From Phormidium tenue FACHB-1052 (GTDB taxonomy: Bacteria; Cyanobacteriota; Cyanobacteriia; Phormidesmidales; Phormidesmidaceae), in assembly GCF_014696675.1 (NCBI RefSeq), contig NZ_JACJQN010000011.1, positions 1-64,000 on the forward strand: a stretch of 64,000 nucleotides of DNA, in the 5' to 3' direction. Shown here in pieces: positions 9,817 through 18,917 of this stretch. Position 1 is the stretch's first letter, and each line of letters starts with the position of its first letter. Below the pieces are notes generated by a model that had not been told where the DNA came from, searched no databases, and worked only from the letters and a program-made list of their open reading frames with translations. A program made the translations under genes and the position numbers.

Positions 9817-10956
9817 GTGAAAGATCCCTACCGTCAGCTTGTGCGTCCCCTGTTGTTTCACGGAGTGACGCTCGACCCAGAGTTTCTGCACCACCGCACC
9901 ATGAATTTGCTGGCCTGGTTGGGACAGCCTGACCAGGGAGCGATCGCCGCCCAGACTGTGCCCTGGCTACAGCAGCAGTTTTGCCTCACTGATCCGCGCC
10001 TGGTCCAAACCTGCTGGGGCCTAGACTTTGCCAATCCCTTGGGTCTGGCGGCGGGCTTCGATAAAGATGGTTTAGCGGCGCGAGCCTGGCCCCAGCTCGG
10101 CTTTGGCTTTGCCGAACTGGGCACCGTCACCCGCCATGCCCAGCCGGGCAATCCCCAGCCGCGCCTGTTTCGTCTAGTAAAGGATGAGGCCGTGCTCAAC
10201 CGCATGGGCTTTAACAACCACGGAGCAGCGGCCCTGGCCGATCGTCTCGCATCCTACTGGAATACCCAGCGACCGACAATCCCCATCGGCATCAACCTGG
10301 GTAAGTCGAAGGTGACTGAGCTAGCCGATGCTGCTGAAGACTATCGGTTTAGCTTTCGGCAGCTCTACCCCTACGGCGACTATTTTGTGGTGAATGTGTC
10401 GTCGCCGAATACGCCAGGGCTGAGGTCGCTCCAGGCCGCTGACCAGCTCGGCCCCATTTTGGCGGCGCTACAGGAGGAAAACAGCGATCGCAAACCGCTG
10501 CTCGTCAAAATTGCCCCCGACCTGGCCTGGCCCGATATTGACGCTGTGATCGAGCTGGCCCAAGCCTACGGACTGGCGGGCATTATCGCCACCAACACCA
10601 CGATCGCGAAGGAGAGTCTCAAGACCAAGACCCTGCTACAGACTGGCAACGCCGTCGTAGACGAGGCGGGGGGGATTAGCGGTGCGCCGCTAAGGTCGCG
10701 ATCGACTGAAGTGATTCGCTATATCTACCAGCGCACTGGGGGCACCCTGCCGATTGTGGGTGTAGGAGGTATTTTTACCGCCGCCGATGCCTGGGAGAAA
10801 ATTATTGCGGGGGCGACGCTGCTCCAGGTTTACACCGGCTGGATCTATGAAGGTCCCTGGATGGTGCGGCGGGTCTTGGCAGGACTGCTGGCCAAACTAG
10901 AGGAGCATCAGCTACCTAGCATTACCGATGCCGTGGGGCTGAGCCACAAGTCTTAG
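9817..10956 (+). CDS. pyrD: Dihydroorotate dehydrogenase (quinone), class 2
   Basis: Catalyses the fourth step of pyrimidine synthesis, oxidising dihydroorotate to orotate and passing electrons to the membrane quinone pool. The class 2 signature is clear: [14 protein letters not shown] carries the catalytic Ser, LAAGFDKDG and RMGFNNHG bind FMN, and [12 protein letters not shown] and [13 protein letters not shown] close the barrel. The frame is open upstream with starts at 9709 (GTG) and 9730 (ATG), but the first residues that resemble the family are [13 protein letters not shown], so I place the start at the GTG of 9817 (379 residues). No clear ribosome-binding site supports any of these starts. 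The gene stands alone, divergent from the GAF protein. Confidence 0.93.
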   Translation: MKDPYRQLVRPLLFHGVTLDPEFLHHRTMNLLAWLGQPDQGAIAAQTVPWLQQQFCLTDPRLVQTCWGLDFANPLGLAAGFDKDGLAARAWPQLGFGFAELGTVTRHAQPGNPQPRLFRLVKDEAVLNRMGFNNHGAAALADRLASYWNTQRPTIPIGINLGKSKVTELADAAEDYRFSFRQLYPYGDYFVVNVSSPNTPGLRSLQAADQLGPILAALQEENSDRKPLLVKIAPDLAWPDIDAVIELAQAYGLAGIIATNTTIAKESLKTKTLLQTGNAVVDEAGGISGAPLRSRSTEVIRYIYQRTGGTLPIVGVGGIFTAADAWEKIIAGATLLQVYTGWIYEGPWMVRRVLAGLLAKLEEHQLPSITDAVGLSHKS

Positions 10957-11051
10957 AGCTTAAGCTAGCCATGCCAACAAAGGAGGCAGAGTCTGTTGCG
11001 GACACGCCCCTATCTTCACACTTAGATTTGAGTAATATGTTCTGCCATACT

Positions 11052-11660
11052 TTAGGTCTCAGCTTCTTTATCTAGCGCAACAGGCTCAAACTGAACCTTA
11101 TTGTAGATATCGCGCAGAGAGGTTTCAAGCCCCAGGGATGCGAAGCTGAGTATGGCATCTAAGCCGTCGTATTCTTGCAGCATCCACTGTTTTGAGCCGA
11201 TTTTGACGTAGTGCTCCACATGGGCAGAGTACTGATCGACCAGGACATATTCTTGGAAGGTCGAAATGGTGCGATAGGCGGCAAACTTGTCGCCCCGGTC
11301 ATAGTTGCGGGTTGATGCCGATAGAACTTCGATGATGAGCGTTGGGTTGGTGATGGTGTCGCGTCGGCCCGTTTGATAGGCCAGCTCTCCTGCGATCGCC
11401 ATTACATCTGGATAGGTATAAATCCTGGCTTGGGGAATCCACAGGCGTTGATCGGCAACGAAAACTTCTAGATCCTGACCCTGTAAACCCATGGTTAGCA
11501 CCGTGCAAAGATTGCGGATGATGCGATTGTGATTAGGCGTACCGCCAGTCATGGGCACGATCTCTCCATTGATGTACTCATGGCGAAACTCAGCGGCTAC
11601 TTCTAGGGTGAGGTATTCCTCAGGGGAGTAGGTGGGGGAGACCTGGGGTTGGGCAATCAT
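11052..11660 (-). CDS. Uma2 family endonuclease-like protein (DUF820)
   Basis: A 202-residue protein of the Uma2/DUF820 family, which is greatly expanded in cyanobacteria and has a PD-(D/E)XK nuclease-like fold. Family features are YSPEEYLTLE near the start, FRHEYINGEIVPM, TYPDVMAIAGE and the strand PTLIIEVLSAST, which supplies the expected acidic residues. The cellular role of the family is unknown. It is a single gene, 91 bases downstream of the DUF58 gene on the same strand, and could be read through from that operon. It converges with pyrD. Confidence 0.88.
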   Translation of the reverse strand: MIAQPQVSPTYSPEEYLTLEVAAEFRHEYINGEIVPMTGGTPNHNRIIRNLCTVLTMGLQGQDLEVFVADQRLWIPQARIYTYPDVMAIAGELAYQTGRRDTITNPTLIIEVLSASTRNYDRGDKFAAYRTISTFQEYVLVDQYSAHVEHYVKIGSKQWMLQEYDGLDAILSFASLGLETSLRDIYNKVQFEPVALDKEAET

Positions 11661-11752
11661 AGGACTTCTCTAAGCAGGTGCAAAATGCCTCAATCAAACT
11701 GGCAATAGCTACTTTCCTCATGCTAAGCCATTGCCCATAGATGCCCTGATCT

Positions 11753-13075
11753 CTACAGCTTGCCCTGGCTCTTGATGCGCAGATAGCTCTCCACCAGCGG
11801 GTCGGAAATTTGGTGAGCTGGGGCATCGAGCACCAAAACACCGCGCCGTTTCAGGCGAGCAAAGGCGGCCTCGCGTTGGCTGAGCAAATCCAGCGCAACA
11901 GCCCGCTGGTATGCGGCATCGACCTCGGCGGTGGACTGGTGGGCCTGGCGATCGATCGCCGGATCCCGCAACGTAATGCAGAAGGGCAGGTGGCGAGGGC
12001 GCAGGCGAGCCAGGGCCGAGAGCAGTTCGGCGCTGGCGGTTTCATCCACAATGTCGGTGATCAGCACAACCAGGGAGCGACGGTGCTGCTGCTGGGCGGC
12101 GTGGGTGGCAGCGGCCAGATAGTCAGATTCTTCGAGGACGGGCTGAATGGGGGTGAGGCGATCGATCATCTGCTGAAAGTTGGCCCGCCCGCCCTTGGGG
12201 GGAATCCAGGTATGGAGGGTGCGATCGAACACGCCCAAACCGACGCGATCGCCCCGACTCACCCCCGCCAACGCCAGCGACAGTGCCGCATTCATGCCCC
12301 AGTCGAAGCGGTTGAGCCCTTGCACCTGGGCGGTCATCAAGCGACCGCGATCTAAAAGAATCAGTAACGTTTGCTCCCGCTCTGGCTCTAACACCCGCAC
12401 TAGGGGCTGGCTGAGACGGGCAGTGGCCTTCCAGTCGATAAAGCGGAGGTCGTCGCCCGTGCCGTATTCGCGCAGCTCGGTAAATTCGGTGCCCACGCCC
12501 ATGCGCCGCTTTTGCTTCAGGGTGCCGGTGGCTTGCAGGGCGAGTTTGACGGAGAGCTGGTTAAGGCCAATCAGATCGGGATAAACCGCCACGGTTTCGG
12601 CGGCGGGTATCTGCCAGTCAGCCCAGGCCAGTCCTAGGGGGCTGCGCTGCTGGATCTGGAGGTCGCCCCAGGGATATTCGCCCCGCTGCTTGGGGTTGAC
12701 GGTAAAGGTGAGGGTTTCAGCTTCCTTGCCGCTGAGGGAAATCTCTAGGGGCATGGGGGTGCCGTCGAAGGCGGTGGGATAGTTGTCGAACAGGCGCAGG
12801 CGTACCGGGGTAGAGGATTCCCCATGCAGTGAAATCGGATTGTCGCGTCCGATCGATAGGCGATGTAGCGGATCCCGCTTGATTGTGGCGCGACGGGCTT
12901 TAACTCGCAACCCATCCCAAAACATCATGGCTAGGACTGCGCCATCGAACAGCAGCAGGGCTAAAAGGGCAATGGTGAGCCGATTGGGGGTGTCGAAAAA
13001 GTTGGTCAGCAGGGTGATGACGAGCCCGCCCCCTAACAACAGTCCATAGGTTTGCCCGGTGGGGATAATCGCCAT
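11753..13075 (-). CDS. DUF58 domain protein, last gene of the MoxR operon
   Basis: The 440-residue product begins with two membrane helices (about residues 8-50), followed by a beta-rich section and the DUF58 core FIDWKATARLSQPLVR, then a von Willebrand A-like segment (LLILLDRGRLM). Such proteins are usual partners of MoxR ATPases and may act as membrane-bound targets or adaptors. The ATG at 13075 is chosen because it overlaps the TAA stop of the MoxR gene by one base (TAATG), the mark of translational coupling. A longer frame to 13264 exists but only shadows the MoxR coding sequence. Confidence 0.9.
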   Translation of the reverse strand: MAIIPTGQTYGLLLGGGLVITLLTNFFDTPNRLTIALLALLLFDGAVLAMMFWDGLRVKARRATIKRDPLHRLSIGRDNPISLHGESSTPVRLRLFDNYPTAFDGTPMPLEISLSGKEAETLTFTVNPKQRGEYPWGDLQIQQRSPLGLAWADWQIPAAETVAVYPDLIGLNQLSVKLALQATGTLKQKRRMGVGTEFTELREYGTGDDLRFIDWKATARLSQPLVRVLEPEREQTLLILLDRGRLMTAQVQGLNRFDWGMNAALSLALAGVSRGDRVGLGVFDRTLHTWIPPKGGRANFQQMIDRLTPIQPVLEESDYLAAATHAAQQQHRRSLVVLITDIVDETASAELLSALARLRPRHLPFCITLRDPAIDRQAHQSTAEVDAAYQRAVALDLLSQREAAFARLKRRGVLVLDAPAHQISDPLVESYLRIKSQGKL

Positions 13076-14049
13076 TAGCGCGGCACCGCCACGCTGTCGA
13101 GCACGCCCTGGATGACACGATCGCAGGTCAACCCATCCAATTGGGCCTCGGCCCCCAGGATCAATCGATGGCGCAGCAAGGGCATGGCCACAGCCTTCAC
13201 ATTGTCGGGAGTGACAAATTCTTGCCCATTGATCCAGGCGTGGGCTTTGCTGGCGGCTAGCCACTGCACAGTGGAGCGGGGAGAGGTGCCTAGCTCCAGA
13301 TCAGCATGCTGGCGGGTTTTGTGGGCCAGGGCCAGCAGGTAGTCGAGAATGTTTTCCTGCACAGGTACGGCTTTGACGGCCTGGCGGGCGGCAAGAATGT
13401 GGTTGGCGGCGGCGATCGGTTTGAGCTGGCCAACATCCAGTCGTTTGGCCTCAAACCCGGCCTGGGCATTGAGCAGCATTTGCTTTTCTGCTGCCGGGGC
13501 GGGGTAGCCGACCACGAGCTTAAAGAGAAAGCGATCGAGCTGGGCTTCCGGTAGGGGATAGGTGCCCTCAAACTCCAGCGGATTCTGGGTGGCCACAACC
13601 CAAAACAGGTCGGGTAAAGGATGGCTGGTGCCATCCAGCGTCACCTGCTGTTCTTCCATGGCTTCGAGCAGGGCCGACTGGGTTTTGGGCGGGGTGCGGT
13701 TGATTTCATCCGCTAAAAGGACTTGCGTGAAAACTGGGCCTTTCTTGAGGGTGAAGGTGCGGCTGGTGAGGTCAAAGACGTTGGTGCCGGAGATATCCGA
13801 CGGCAAAATGTCGGGGGTGAGCTGAATGCGGCCAAAGTCGGCCTGGATCAACCGCGACAGGGCGCGCACCATCAGGGTTTTGCCGGTGCCGGGCACTCCT
13901 TCAAGAATCACGTGGCCCCCGGCCAGCAGGGCCACCAGCAGCTCTTGCACTAGGGGTTCTTGGCCCACCACCACGCCGCTGAGGGTTTTGCCGATGCGGG
14001 CGATCGCCGCCTGTAGGTCATTCTGTCGATCAGTTTGGCGCTCGGTCAT
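13075..14049 (-). CDS. MoxR family AAA+ ATPase
   Basis: A 324-residue AAA+ ATPase of the MoxR group, thought to act as a chaperone that helps assemble or activate protein complexes. Walker A is GVPGTGKT at residues 51-58. The Walker B region is [15 protein letters not shown], followed by [26 protein letters not shown], with sensor 1 and the arginine-finger segment in the usual places. It lies between DUF4350 and DUF58 genes with 4-base (ATGA) and 1-base overlaps. This is the widespread MoxR-DUF58-DUF4129 arrangement. Its client in cyanobacteria is not known. Confidence 0.94.
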   Translation of the reverse strand: MTERQTDRQNDLQAAIARIGKTLSGVVVGQEPLVQELLVALLAGGHVILEGVPGTGKTLMVRALSRLIQADFGRIQLTPDILPSDISGTNVFDLTSRTFTLKKGPVFTQVLLADEINRTPPKTQSALLEAMEEQQVTLDGTSHPLPDLFWVVATQNPLEFEGTYPLPEAQLDRFLFKLVVGYPAPAAEKQMLLNAQAGFEAKRLDVGQLKPIAAANHILAARQAVKAVPVQENILDYLLALAHKTRQHADLELGTSPRSTVQWLAASKAHAWINGQEFVTPDNVKAVAMPLLRHRLILGAEAQLDGLTCDRVIQGVLDSVAVPR

Positions 14050-15233
14050 GGCCCGCTGCTGTCTCCTGTGGTGTTGCCGGAGTGATGAAGGGATTGTAGC
14101 TGCTTAAGCCAGTCGCGCAGCGGGCGATCGCCCTTGAGAATGGGGGGATTCAGAATCGCCACCAAGTCGGTGGTGGGCAGGTTCGTCTGCGCATTCCAAG
14201 CCGCTTGCAGTTGTTCTACCGGTAGCAGTGTATTGCCCAGTCCCAGCGATTTTTGCAGGCGAATGCGCTCGGCCTGGCTTAGGGTCTGCACCACAAAGTC
14301 GTGGCTGCCCGCCTTGTGCAGCACCCCAGCCAGAGCCTGAATGTAGGCTCGACTGTTGTCTACCGGGGCAGCTAGTAGAGTTCGCCGCTGACCCAGCCTG
14401 CGGTTGAAGGCCAGCAGTGCCAGCAGCGTTACCGCCAGGGCTTGAAGCACCACAATGGCCAGGGGTGTGCGAGCCAGGTAGTTGAGCCAGCTAGCGTCGT
14501 CGCCGCCGACCTCTGTGGCGATCGCCTCCTCATCTCGGTAGCCATGCAGATACTCATCAACCCATACCCGCCCGCCTGCGCTGGTCACCAGCTCCGTCAC
14601 CAGGGCAAAATTTCCCGGCTGGTTGACGTAGGCGTTGGCGGCTAGGTGGGGCGTGGCCACCATCGTCACCTGGCCCGACCCAAAAGCCTGCTGCCAGACC
14701 ACCGCCCCATACTCGTCTTCGAGGGCAACGCCCAGCTTTGGCCCCTGGCTGTAGCGGCGGCGAGTGTCGATTTTGACCTGGCCGACTTCGCTGGTCAGGG
14801 TTTGGGAAAATGGGGCGGCTGTCGCCGGAAACTTAACGCCCAGCACTACTAGCCGATGACCGGCCTCTATCCAGTCGGGCATCCAGGGTAGCAGGGCCGA
14901 TAGACCTGACTCGTCAATAAATCCCGGCAGTACGGCTACCAGGGTTTCGGGAATGGCCGTCCGGTTTTGAATTAGGGTGACGGTGGCCTCCTCAGCCTTT
15001 CCGAGCTGCTCGATCAAATCCTCCACCGGGCGCTGCCAGCGCTGTACGGTGACGCCCTGCTGCTCTAGGGAGTCGTACCAGGCGCTATAGCCTGCCGGGC
15101 CTCGGTGCCAGGTCGAGCCACTATCTGAACGGCTGGTGGCGGGAGCGCTGACGAGCATCAGCCCCAGCAGCAGCGCCAGGGCCAGCAATGCCAAAATTAA
15201 CCTGCGGCGGTTGAGGGGGAGCGATCGCGTCAC
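14046..15233 (-). CDS. DUF4350 domain membrane protein
   Basis: A 395-residue protein with one N-terminal membrane helix (about residues 9-27), an extracytoplasmic region with the DUF4350 hallmark YSAWYDSLEQQGVTVQRW, and a second helix near residues 253-275. The cytoplasmic tail is mostly helical. The start is GTG, forming GTGA with the stop of the DUF4129 gene, and its own stop overlaps the MoxR start by four bases. DUF4350 proteins have a GATase-like fold and an unknown role. The membrane topology suggests it senses or supports envelope processes together with MoxR. Confidence 0.85.
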   Translation of the reverse strand: MTRSLPLNRRRLILALLALALLLGLMLVSAPATSRSDSGSTWHRGPAGYSAWYDSLEQQGVTVQRWQRPVEDLIEQLGKAEEATVTLIQNRTAIPETLVAVLPGFIDESGLSALLPWMPDWIEAGHRLVVLGVKFPATAAPFSQTLTSEVGQVKIDTRRRYSQGPKLGVALEDEYGAVVWQQAFGSGQVTMVATPHLAANAYVNQPGNFALVTELVTSAGGRVWVDEYLHGYRDEEAIATEVGGDDASWLNYLARTPLAIVVLQALAVTLLALLAFNRRLGQRRTLLAAPVDNSRAYIQALAGVLHKAGSHDFVVQTLSQAERIRLQKSLGLGNTLLPVEQLQAAWNAQTNLPTTDLVAILNPPILKGDRPLRDWLKQLQSLHHSGNTTGDSSGP

Positions 15234-15823
15234 GGCTGGGCGATCTCCTGGTAGGCGCGGCGGCAGCGCTGGTAGGTTTCCTCCGTCGCCAGGGCCTTGC
15301 CGTAGGTGATGCGCTCGTGGGTGCGAATCAGCAGTTCGTAGGGGCGGCTGGGGTCAGCAGCGATGCAGTCGAGGTATTCGCCATCGGTGCGGCTGGCGCG
15401 GTAGAGCACCCGCTCGGTCTCGTTGAGTCGCGCTAAACCCGCCATATAGAGCGCTTGGCAGGCTCCAGCGTAGTCGCCTTGCTGGGCAAGCCGCTGGGCC
15501 TCACGCCACCAGTGGGCCGCCTGCTTGAGGGCGGCTGCGGTGGGGGGCGACAACTGGGTCGCGCCTGACTTCACCCGCCGCTGACGATAGTCGAGATAAG
15601 CCAGAATGGCGCGGTAGAGCAGCCAGCCCGTCCAGAGGGCCAGGGCGGCGATCGCCAACCAAAATAGCCCCTCAGCCAATGGGCCGAGCCAACCCCAATT
15701 GGGCACATCGGGTTGGTCAATATCGACCTGAGAAAACTGGTACTCAAACCATTCCCCCACGTTCTGCGCCCCCTGGCGAATTTGCCAGGCGAGCGAGTTA
15801 GTGCGGTGGGTCAGGTCGGCCAT
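15230..15823 (-). CDS. DUF4129 domain membrane protein, first gene of the MoxR operon
   Basis: A 197-residue protein with a single membrane helix at about residues 50-72, an N-terminal extracytoplasmic segment and a C-terminal cytoplasmic helical domain of the DUF4129 type (WWREAQRLAQQGDYAGACQ, then LLIRTHERITYG). The ATG at 15823 starts the overlapping four-gene operon. The domain is often attached to transglutaminase-like proteins or MoxR operons in other bacteria. The function is unknown. Confidence 0.83.
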   Translation of the reverse strand: MADLTHRTNSLAWQIRQGAQNVGEWFEYQFSQVDIDQPDVPNWGWLGPLAEGLFWLAIAALALWTGWLLYRAILAYLDYRQRRVKSGATQLSPPTAAALKQAAHWWREAQRLAQQGDYAGACQALYMAGLARLNETERVLYRASRTDGEYLDCIAADPSRPYELLIRTHERITYGKALATEETYQRCRRAYQEIAQP

Positions 15824-15894
15824 TTCAGGGGAGGAGTCAAAGCTGGCCCCATTATGGCTCAGGAGTTAAGGCGAAGCATCGGCTGGTTCAATAT

Positions 15895-16533
15895 TTAGAG
15901 CGCAGCTACCCCGCTAGTGCAAAACACGCTATTGGGTGAATCGGCCTGACTTGCCACTGTGCTGATGGCTGTAAACTCTGCCGTTGTCAGCAGGGTTTCG
16001 ACTTGGGCGACCTCGTAGGCGGTAAATCCGTGCTGGGTTAGCCCCTGATTTTCTAAGTAGGCCTTTGACGCATAGCCAATCACCAAGCGCCCACCGGGCT
16101 TGAGTACGCGCCGGCATTCGGCCAGCACCTGGGGCGCGTTGGCCCAAAAATACAGGGTGTTGACGGTGCAAACCTGGCTGAACTGCTGATCGGCAAACGG
16201 TAATGCCTCGGCACTGGCTTGGTGAAGTTCGACCGTGCTTTGGTTAATCAGGGTTTGAAAGCGCCGCTCACAGATCTGGATAGCGTCAGGCGATCGCTCT
16301 ACCCCCACTACCTGAGACGGTTTGCCTGTCGCCACCAGTTTGTGTATCAGGTCGCCGCCGCCAAACCCAATTTCGAGAATGCGATCGCCCGGCTGAAGCT
16401 GTAAAGCCTCTAGAACTAAATCGTTGAGAGCAGCATTGCGGCGATTGAGAAACTTCAGCAAGAGCCGCCCAAACCAACCCGAGGGATCGCCCAACTGCCG
16501 GGCCAAGAACGGCTTGAAGGAATTAATTCCCAT
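15895..16533 (-). CDS. Class I SAM-dependent methyltransferase
   Basis: A 212-residue Rossmann-fold methyltransferase. Motif I is ILEIGFGGGD (residues 52-61), motif II VVGVERSPDAIQ, and later LPFADQQFSQVCTVNTLYFW and RVLKPGGRLVIGY match the UbiE/type-11 group. The substrate cannot be told from the sequence. It starts 57 bases after the P450 stop on the same strand, so the two are probably cotranscribed and may act on the same small molecule. Confidence 0.88.
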   Translation of the reverse strand: MGINSFKPFLARQLGDPSGWFGRLLLKFLNRRNAALNDLVLEALQLQPGDRILEIGFGGGDLIHKLVATGKPSQVVGVERSPDAIQICERRFQTLINQSTVELHQASAEALPFADQQFSQVCTVNTLYFWANAPQVLAECRRVLKPGGRLVIGYASKAYLENQGLTQHGFTAYEVAQVETLLTTAEFTAISTVASQADSPNSVFCTSGVAAL

Positions 16534-16590
16534 AGTTTTGCTCCAGATAGAGGCGTGAAATGGTTCTGTCGCCAGTCGTTAGATCTTCGA

Positions 16591-17703
16591 TTAAAACAAC
16601 ACCGGTAAAGACTTAACGCCATGGACTTCGACAGAGGGAATGAACTCCAGTTCTCTGTTAGGCACAATGCGGAGATTGGGCAGCCGTTCTAACACAGCGC
16701 TTAAAACAATTTTGGCCTCCAATCTAGCCAACGGCGCACCCAAACAAAAATGAATGCCATTGCCAAAGGCCAGGTGAGGATTGGGATCGCGATCGATGAC
16801 AAACGCGTCGGCGTGATCAAACTGGGCCTCGTCTCGATTAGCCGCACCTATCCAGACGGTAACCATTTTCCCGGCTGGAATGGTCTGCCCATTGAGCTGA
16901 GTTTCAACTTGAGTGAACCGCGCCATAGCCTGTACTGGCGATCGATAGCGCAAGACTTCTTCGATCGCCAATGGCAGCAGTTGAGGATCTTGTTTGAGCT
17001 GTGTGAAAGCCTCTGGATAGTCGTTAAAGCAGAGCATGGCATTGCCCAATAGATTGGTCGTGGTCTCGTTGCCGCCCACAAGCAGCACGATGCAAAAGTC
17101 TACGAGTTCTTGGGCTGAGAGGGTCTCGCCCGCTTCGTGGACGGCAATTAAATTGCTGATCAAATCTTGGCCTGGATGTTTGCGGCGTTCGGCTAGCAGA
17201 TGCCGAAAGTAGTCGGCCATAGCTGTTAATGCAGCCCCGTCGTAAACCACAATGCCGTCTGACCAACGTTTGAAATCGCCGCGATCGCTCACCGGTACGC
17301 CCAAAATTTCAGCAATCACAATCACCGGCAGCGGAATTGCTAGATTGTGCATAAAATCCATCTCACCTTGATGCTGAACCCCGTCAAGCAACTTATGAGT
17401 AATTTGCTTGATCTGGGGAGCTAGGGACTCTACCCGTCGGGTGGTGAAAACTTGGGCTACGAGCGATCGCAGCGTTCTATGCTTCGGTGGGTCAGTAAAA
17501 TTTAGGCTTTCAGTAAAATCGGTTTGTTCTGGCGGTTGCGGAATTTTGGATGAAAATATTTTCCAGTCAGAAAATACTTGCTTGACATCGTCGTAGCGAA
17601 ACACCATGCAGCTTTGGTGCTCTGGATCGTAAAAGACCGGCCTGTCGCGTCGCATCTCGGCATACCATGCAAACGGATTGCGAAAAAGTTCAGAATTTTG
17701 CAC
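16591..17703 (-). CDS. Cytochrome P450
   Basis: A soluble bacterial-type P450 monooxygenase of 370 residues. The I-helix oxygen-binding segment is GGNETTTN (210-217), the ExxR motif is Glu249-Val-Leu-Arg252, and the haem loop FGNGIHFCLG places the thiolate ligand at Cys320. The start is the GTG at 17703: an AGGAG lies seven bases upstream and the next residues match the family N-terminus. An in-frame TTG at 17739 adds 12 unlikely residues. The closest general resemblance is to CYP107/CYP105-like enzymes of secondary metabolism or detoxification; the substrate is unknown. Electron donors would be ferredoxin and its reductase encoded elsewhere. Confidence 0.93.
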   Translation of the reverse strand: MQNSELFRNPFAWYAEMRRDRPVFYDPEHQSCMVFRYDDVKQVFSDWKIFSSKIPQPPEQTDFTESLNFTDPPKHRTLRSLVAQVFTTRRVESLAPQIKQITHKLLDGVQHQGEMDFMHNLAIPLPVIVIAEILGVPVSDRGDFKRWSDGIVVYDGAALTAMADYFRHLLAERRKHPGQDLISNLIAVHEAGETLSAQELVDFCIVLLVGGNETTTNLLGNAMLCFNDYPEAFTQLKQDPQLLPLAIEEVLRYRSPVQAMARFTQVETQLNGQTIPAGKMVTVWIGAANRDEAQFDHADAFVIDRDPNPHLAFGNGIHFCLGAPLARLEAKIVLSAVLERLPNLRIVPNRELEFIPSVEVHGVKSLPVLF

Positions 17704-17809
17704 AATACATCTCCTAATATCTAAAAATCTGCAAGGCAAAGCGGGCCAGCTAAAGGTGGCTGAAGCGCTCAGCGCTTTTGAGGCAACTTGTCGGGTTGAT
17801 GCTTAAAAA

Positions 17810-18265
17810 CTAAGAGGCAGAAAACCAGCTGATGCCGGTAGTTATGGCAACGGCTGTTGCAGCGCCATACAGCGTGATGCCAATGAGTGAAAAGACTAAA
17901 AGTTGCCGGGGTAAAATGCCAGTAAGCGGACCAACAATGGCTACTGTCCAACTTCCTAAAAGCGGAGTCATGGGGATGAGAAACCAGACACCGTAGCGCT
18001 TAAAAGCCTGTCTAACGCGCTGCCCACCGCGTTTCTCAAGGCGCAGTAGCCAAGCGCGCGGTTGAGGAATCTGCATAAGGCGATCGTAGCCCCACAGCAT
18101 CAGTGGAATGGGCAAAAAATTGCCCAGCACTCCCCAAAATACTGCTGAAACCGCGTCTAACCCCAGGGCCATGCCCGCCGCTACGGCTGCATAAACCTCG
18201 GCGTAGGGAAAGAACCCCACTGACCAGGTCGTCAGCGCTTTAGTGATGTACTCTGCTATCGACAT
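17810..18265 (-). CDS. Small multidrug-export-type membrane protein
   Basis: From the ATG at 18265 the product is 151 residues with about four hydrophobic segments. FFPYAEVYAAVAAGMALGL, FWGVLGNFLPIPLML and TPLLGSWTVAIVGPLTG resemble the Sm_multidrug_ex family (PF06695), named for proposed drug export that is little tested. The frame is open upstream to 18355 with weaker start candidates. It lies 107 bases upstream of the P450 gene on the same strand, which suggests a joint role in handling toxic or signalling compounds. Confidence 0.75.
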   Translation of the reverse strand: MSIAEYITKALTTWSVGFFPYAEVYAAVAAGMALGLDAVSAVFWGVLGNFLPIPLMLWGYDRLMQIPQPRAWLLRLEKRGGQRVRQAFKRYGVWFLIPMTPLLGSWTVAIVGPLTGILPRQLLVFSLIGITLYGAATAVAITTGISWFSAS

Positions 18266-18420
18266 GGTGGTGATTTGAGCTGGGATGGTAAGAGGTCGGA
18301 TCTCTAGGACTGACAAAAACGGCAGGTTTGCTCCTCGGCAGGTTGCGGTAGGCATTGTAGTGCCCTGTCTTTACCGAAGGTTGAATGGCAAACCGCACCT
18401 TGCCGAGACGAGCAGTTAGT

Positions 18421-18835
18421 TTAGTGCAGCCGTTCAGAGGTCAGCAATCGCACCCCCCTAGCCGCCACAAACCAGGCAAAGCCCAGCAAGATCGAGTACC
18501 CAGAGAATAAAAACGCCGCGTAGCGCCCAGCGGTTTCGGGGTGCATGTTGCTCATCAATGCGGCAAAGCCCGCCAAAATGGGAATTTCTCCCAGCATTCC
18601 AGGCAGCGCGAGGCAGACTGCGCCCTGCAACCAGTCTTGGGATTCAATGCGCCGCCACCGCATCAGCCCGACAAAGACCAGCGTGTATAGCGCGCCAGTG
18701 CTGGCAACGTTGAGCCAAATATTCCATCACCGATCGCTCAAAGAAAATTGAGCCCACTTGCCGATAGGCCACGGTGGCCGCCGCCCAAATACCAAACCCA
18801 ACCAACACAAGAATCATTCTATCTTTTGTGTTCAT
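18421..18835 (-). pseudogene. DUF5367-like membrane protein, frameshifted
   Basis: Two minus-strand frames make one four-helix membrane protein of about 137 residues. The N-terminal half starts at the ATG of 18835 (MNTKDRMILVLVGFG) and runs to VMEY. The C-terminal half continues as LNVASTGALYTLVF and ends at 18421. They are joined if one T is removed from the run of three at 18717-18719, which would read GAA TAT TGG CTC. As written, translation leaves the frame there and stops early. The match to DUF5367 is from memory of the family's size and helix pattern. The lesion may be a true mutation or a sequencing error. The gene faces a TetR regulator whose operators overlie its promoter. Confidence 0.7.
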
Positions 18836-18860
18836 GGTGATTACCTATGAGAAGGGTGTT

Positions 18861-18880
18861 AACGTAATGGTCATTACGTT
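18861..18880. promoter_or_regulatory. TetR-type operator O1 (20-bp palindrome)
   Basis: AACGTAATGGTCATTACGTT has 9-base arms that are exact inverted repeats around a central GT. It lies between the divergent TetR and DUF5367-like genes and shares the half-site GTAAT with the second palindrome 27 bp away (centre to centre). This makes both likely binding sites for the adjacent TetR protein. Confidence 0.75.
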
Positions 18881-18887
18881 AATAATA

Positions 18888-18916
18888 AATGTAATAGCTA
18901 TTACGCTAACTGTCAA
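18888..18916 (-). promoter_or_regulatory. Promoter of the DUF5367-like gene
   Basis: On the minus strand TTGACA (18916-18911) is a consensus -35 box and TACATT (18893-18888) a fair -10 box, separated by 17 bases. The palindrome GTAATAGCTATTAC lies mostly in the spacer, where a bound repressor would block RNA polymerase. Confidence 0.55.
18891..18904. promoter_or_regulatory. TetR-type operator O2 (perfect 14-bp palindrome)
   Basis: GTAATAGCTATTAC equals its own reverse complement. It sits 14 bases before the TetR start codon and inside the predicted minus-strand promoter spacer. Confidence 0.75.
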
Positions 18917-18917
18917 C

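Noticed and set aside
13076-13264. N-terminal extension of the DUF58 gene
   Set aside because: It overlaps the MoxR coding sequence in another frame; the ATG at 13075 forms the TAATG coupling and matches the family start.
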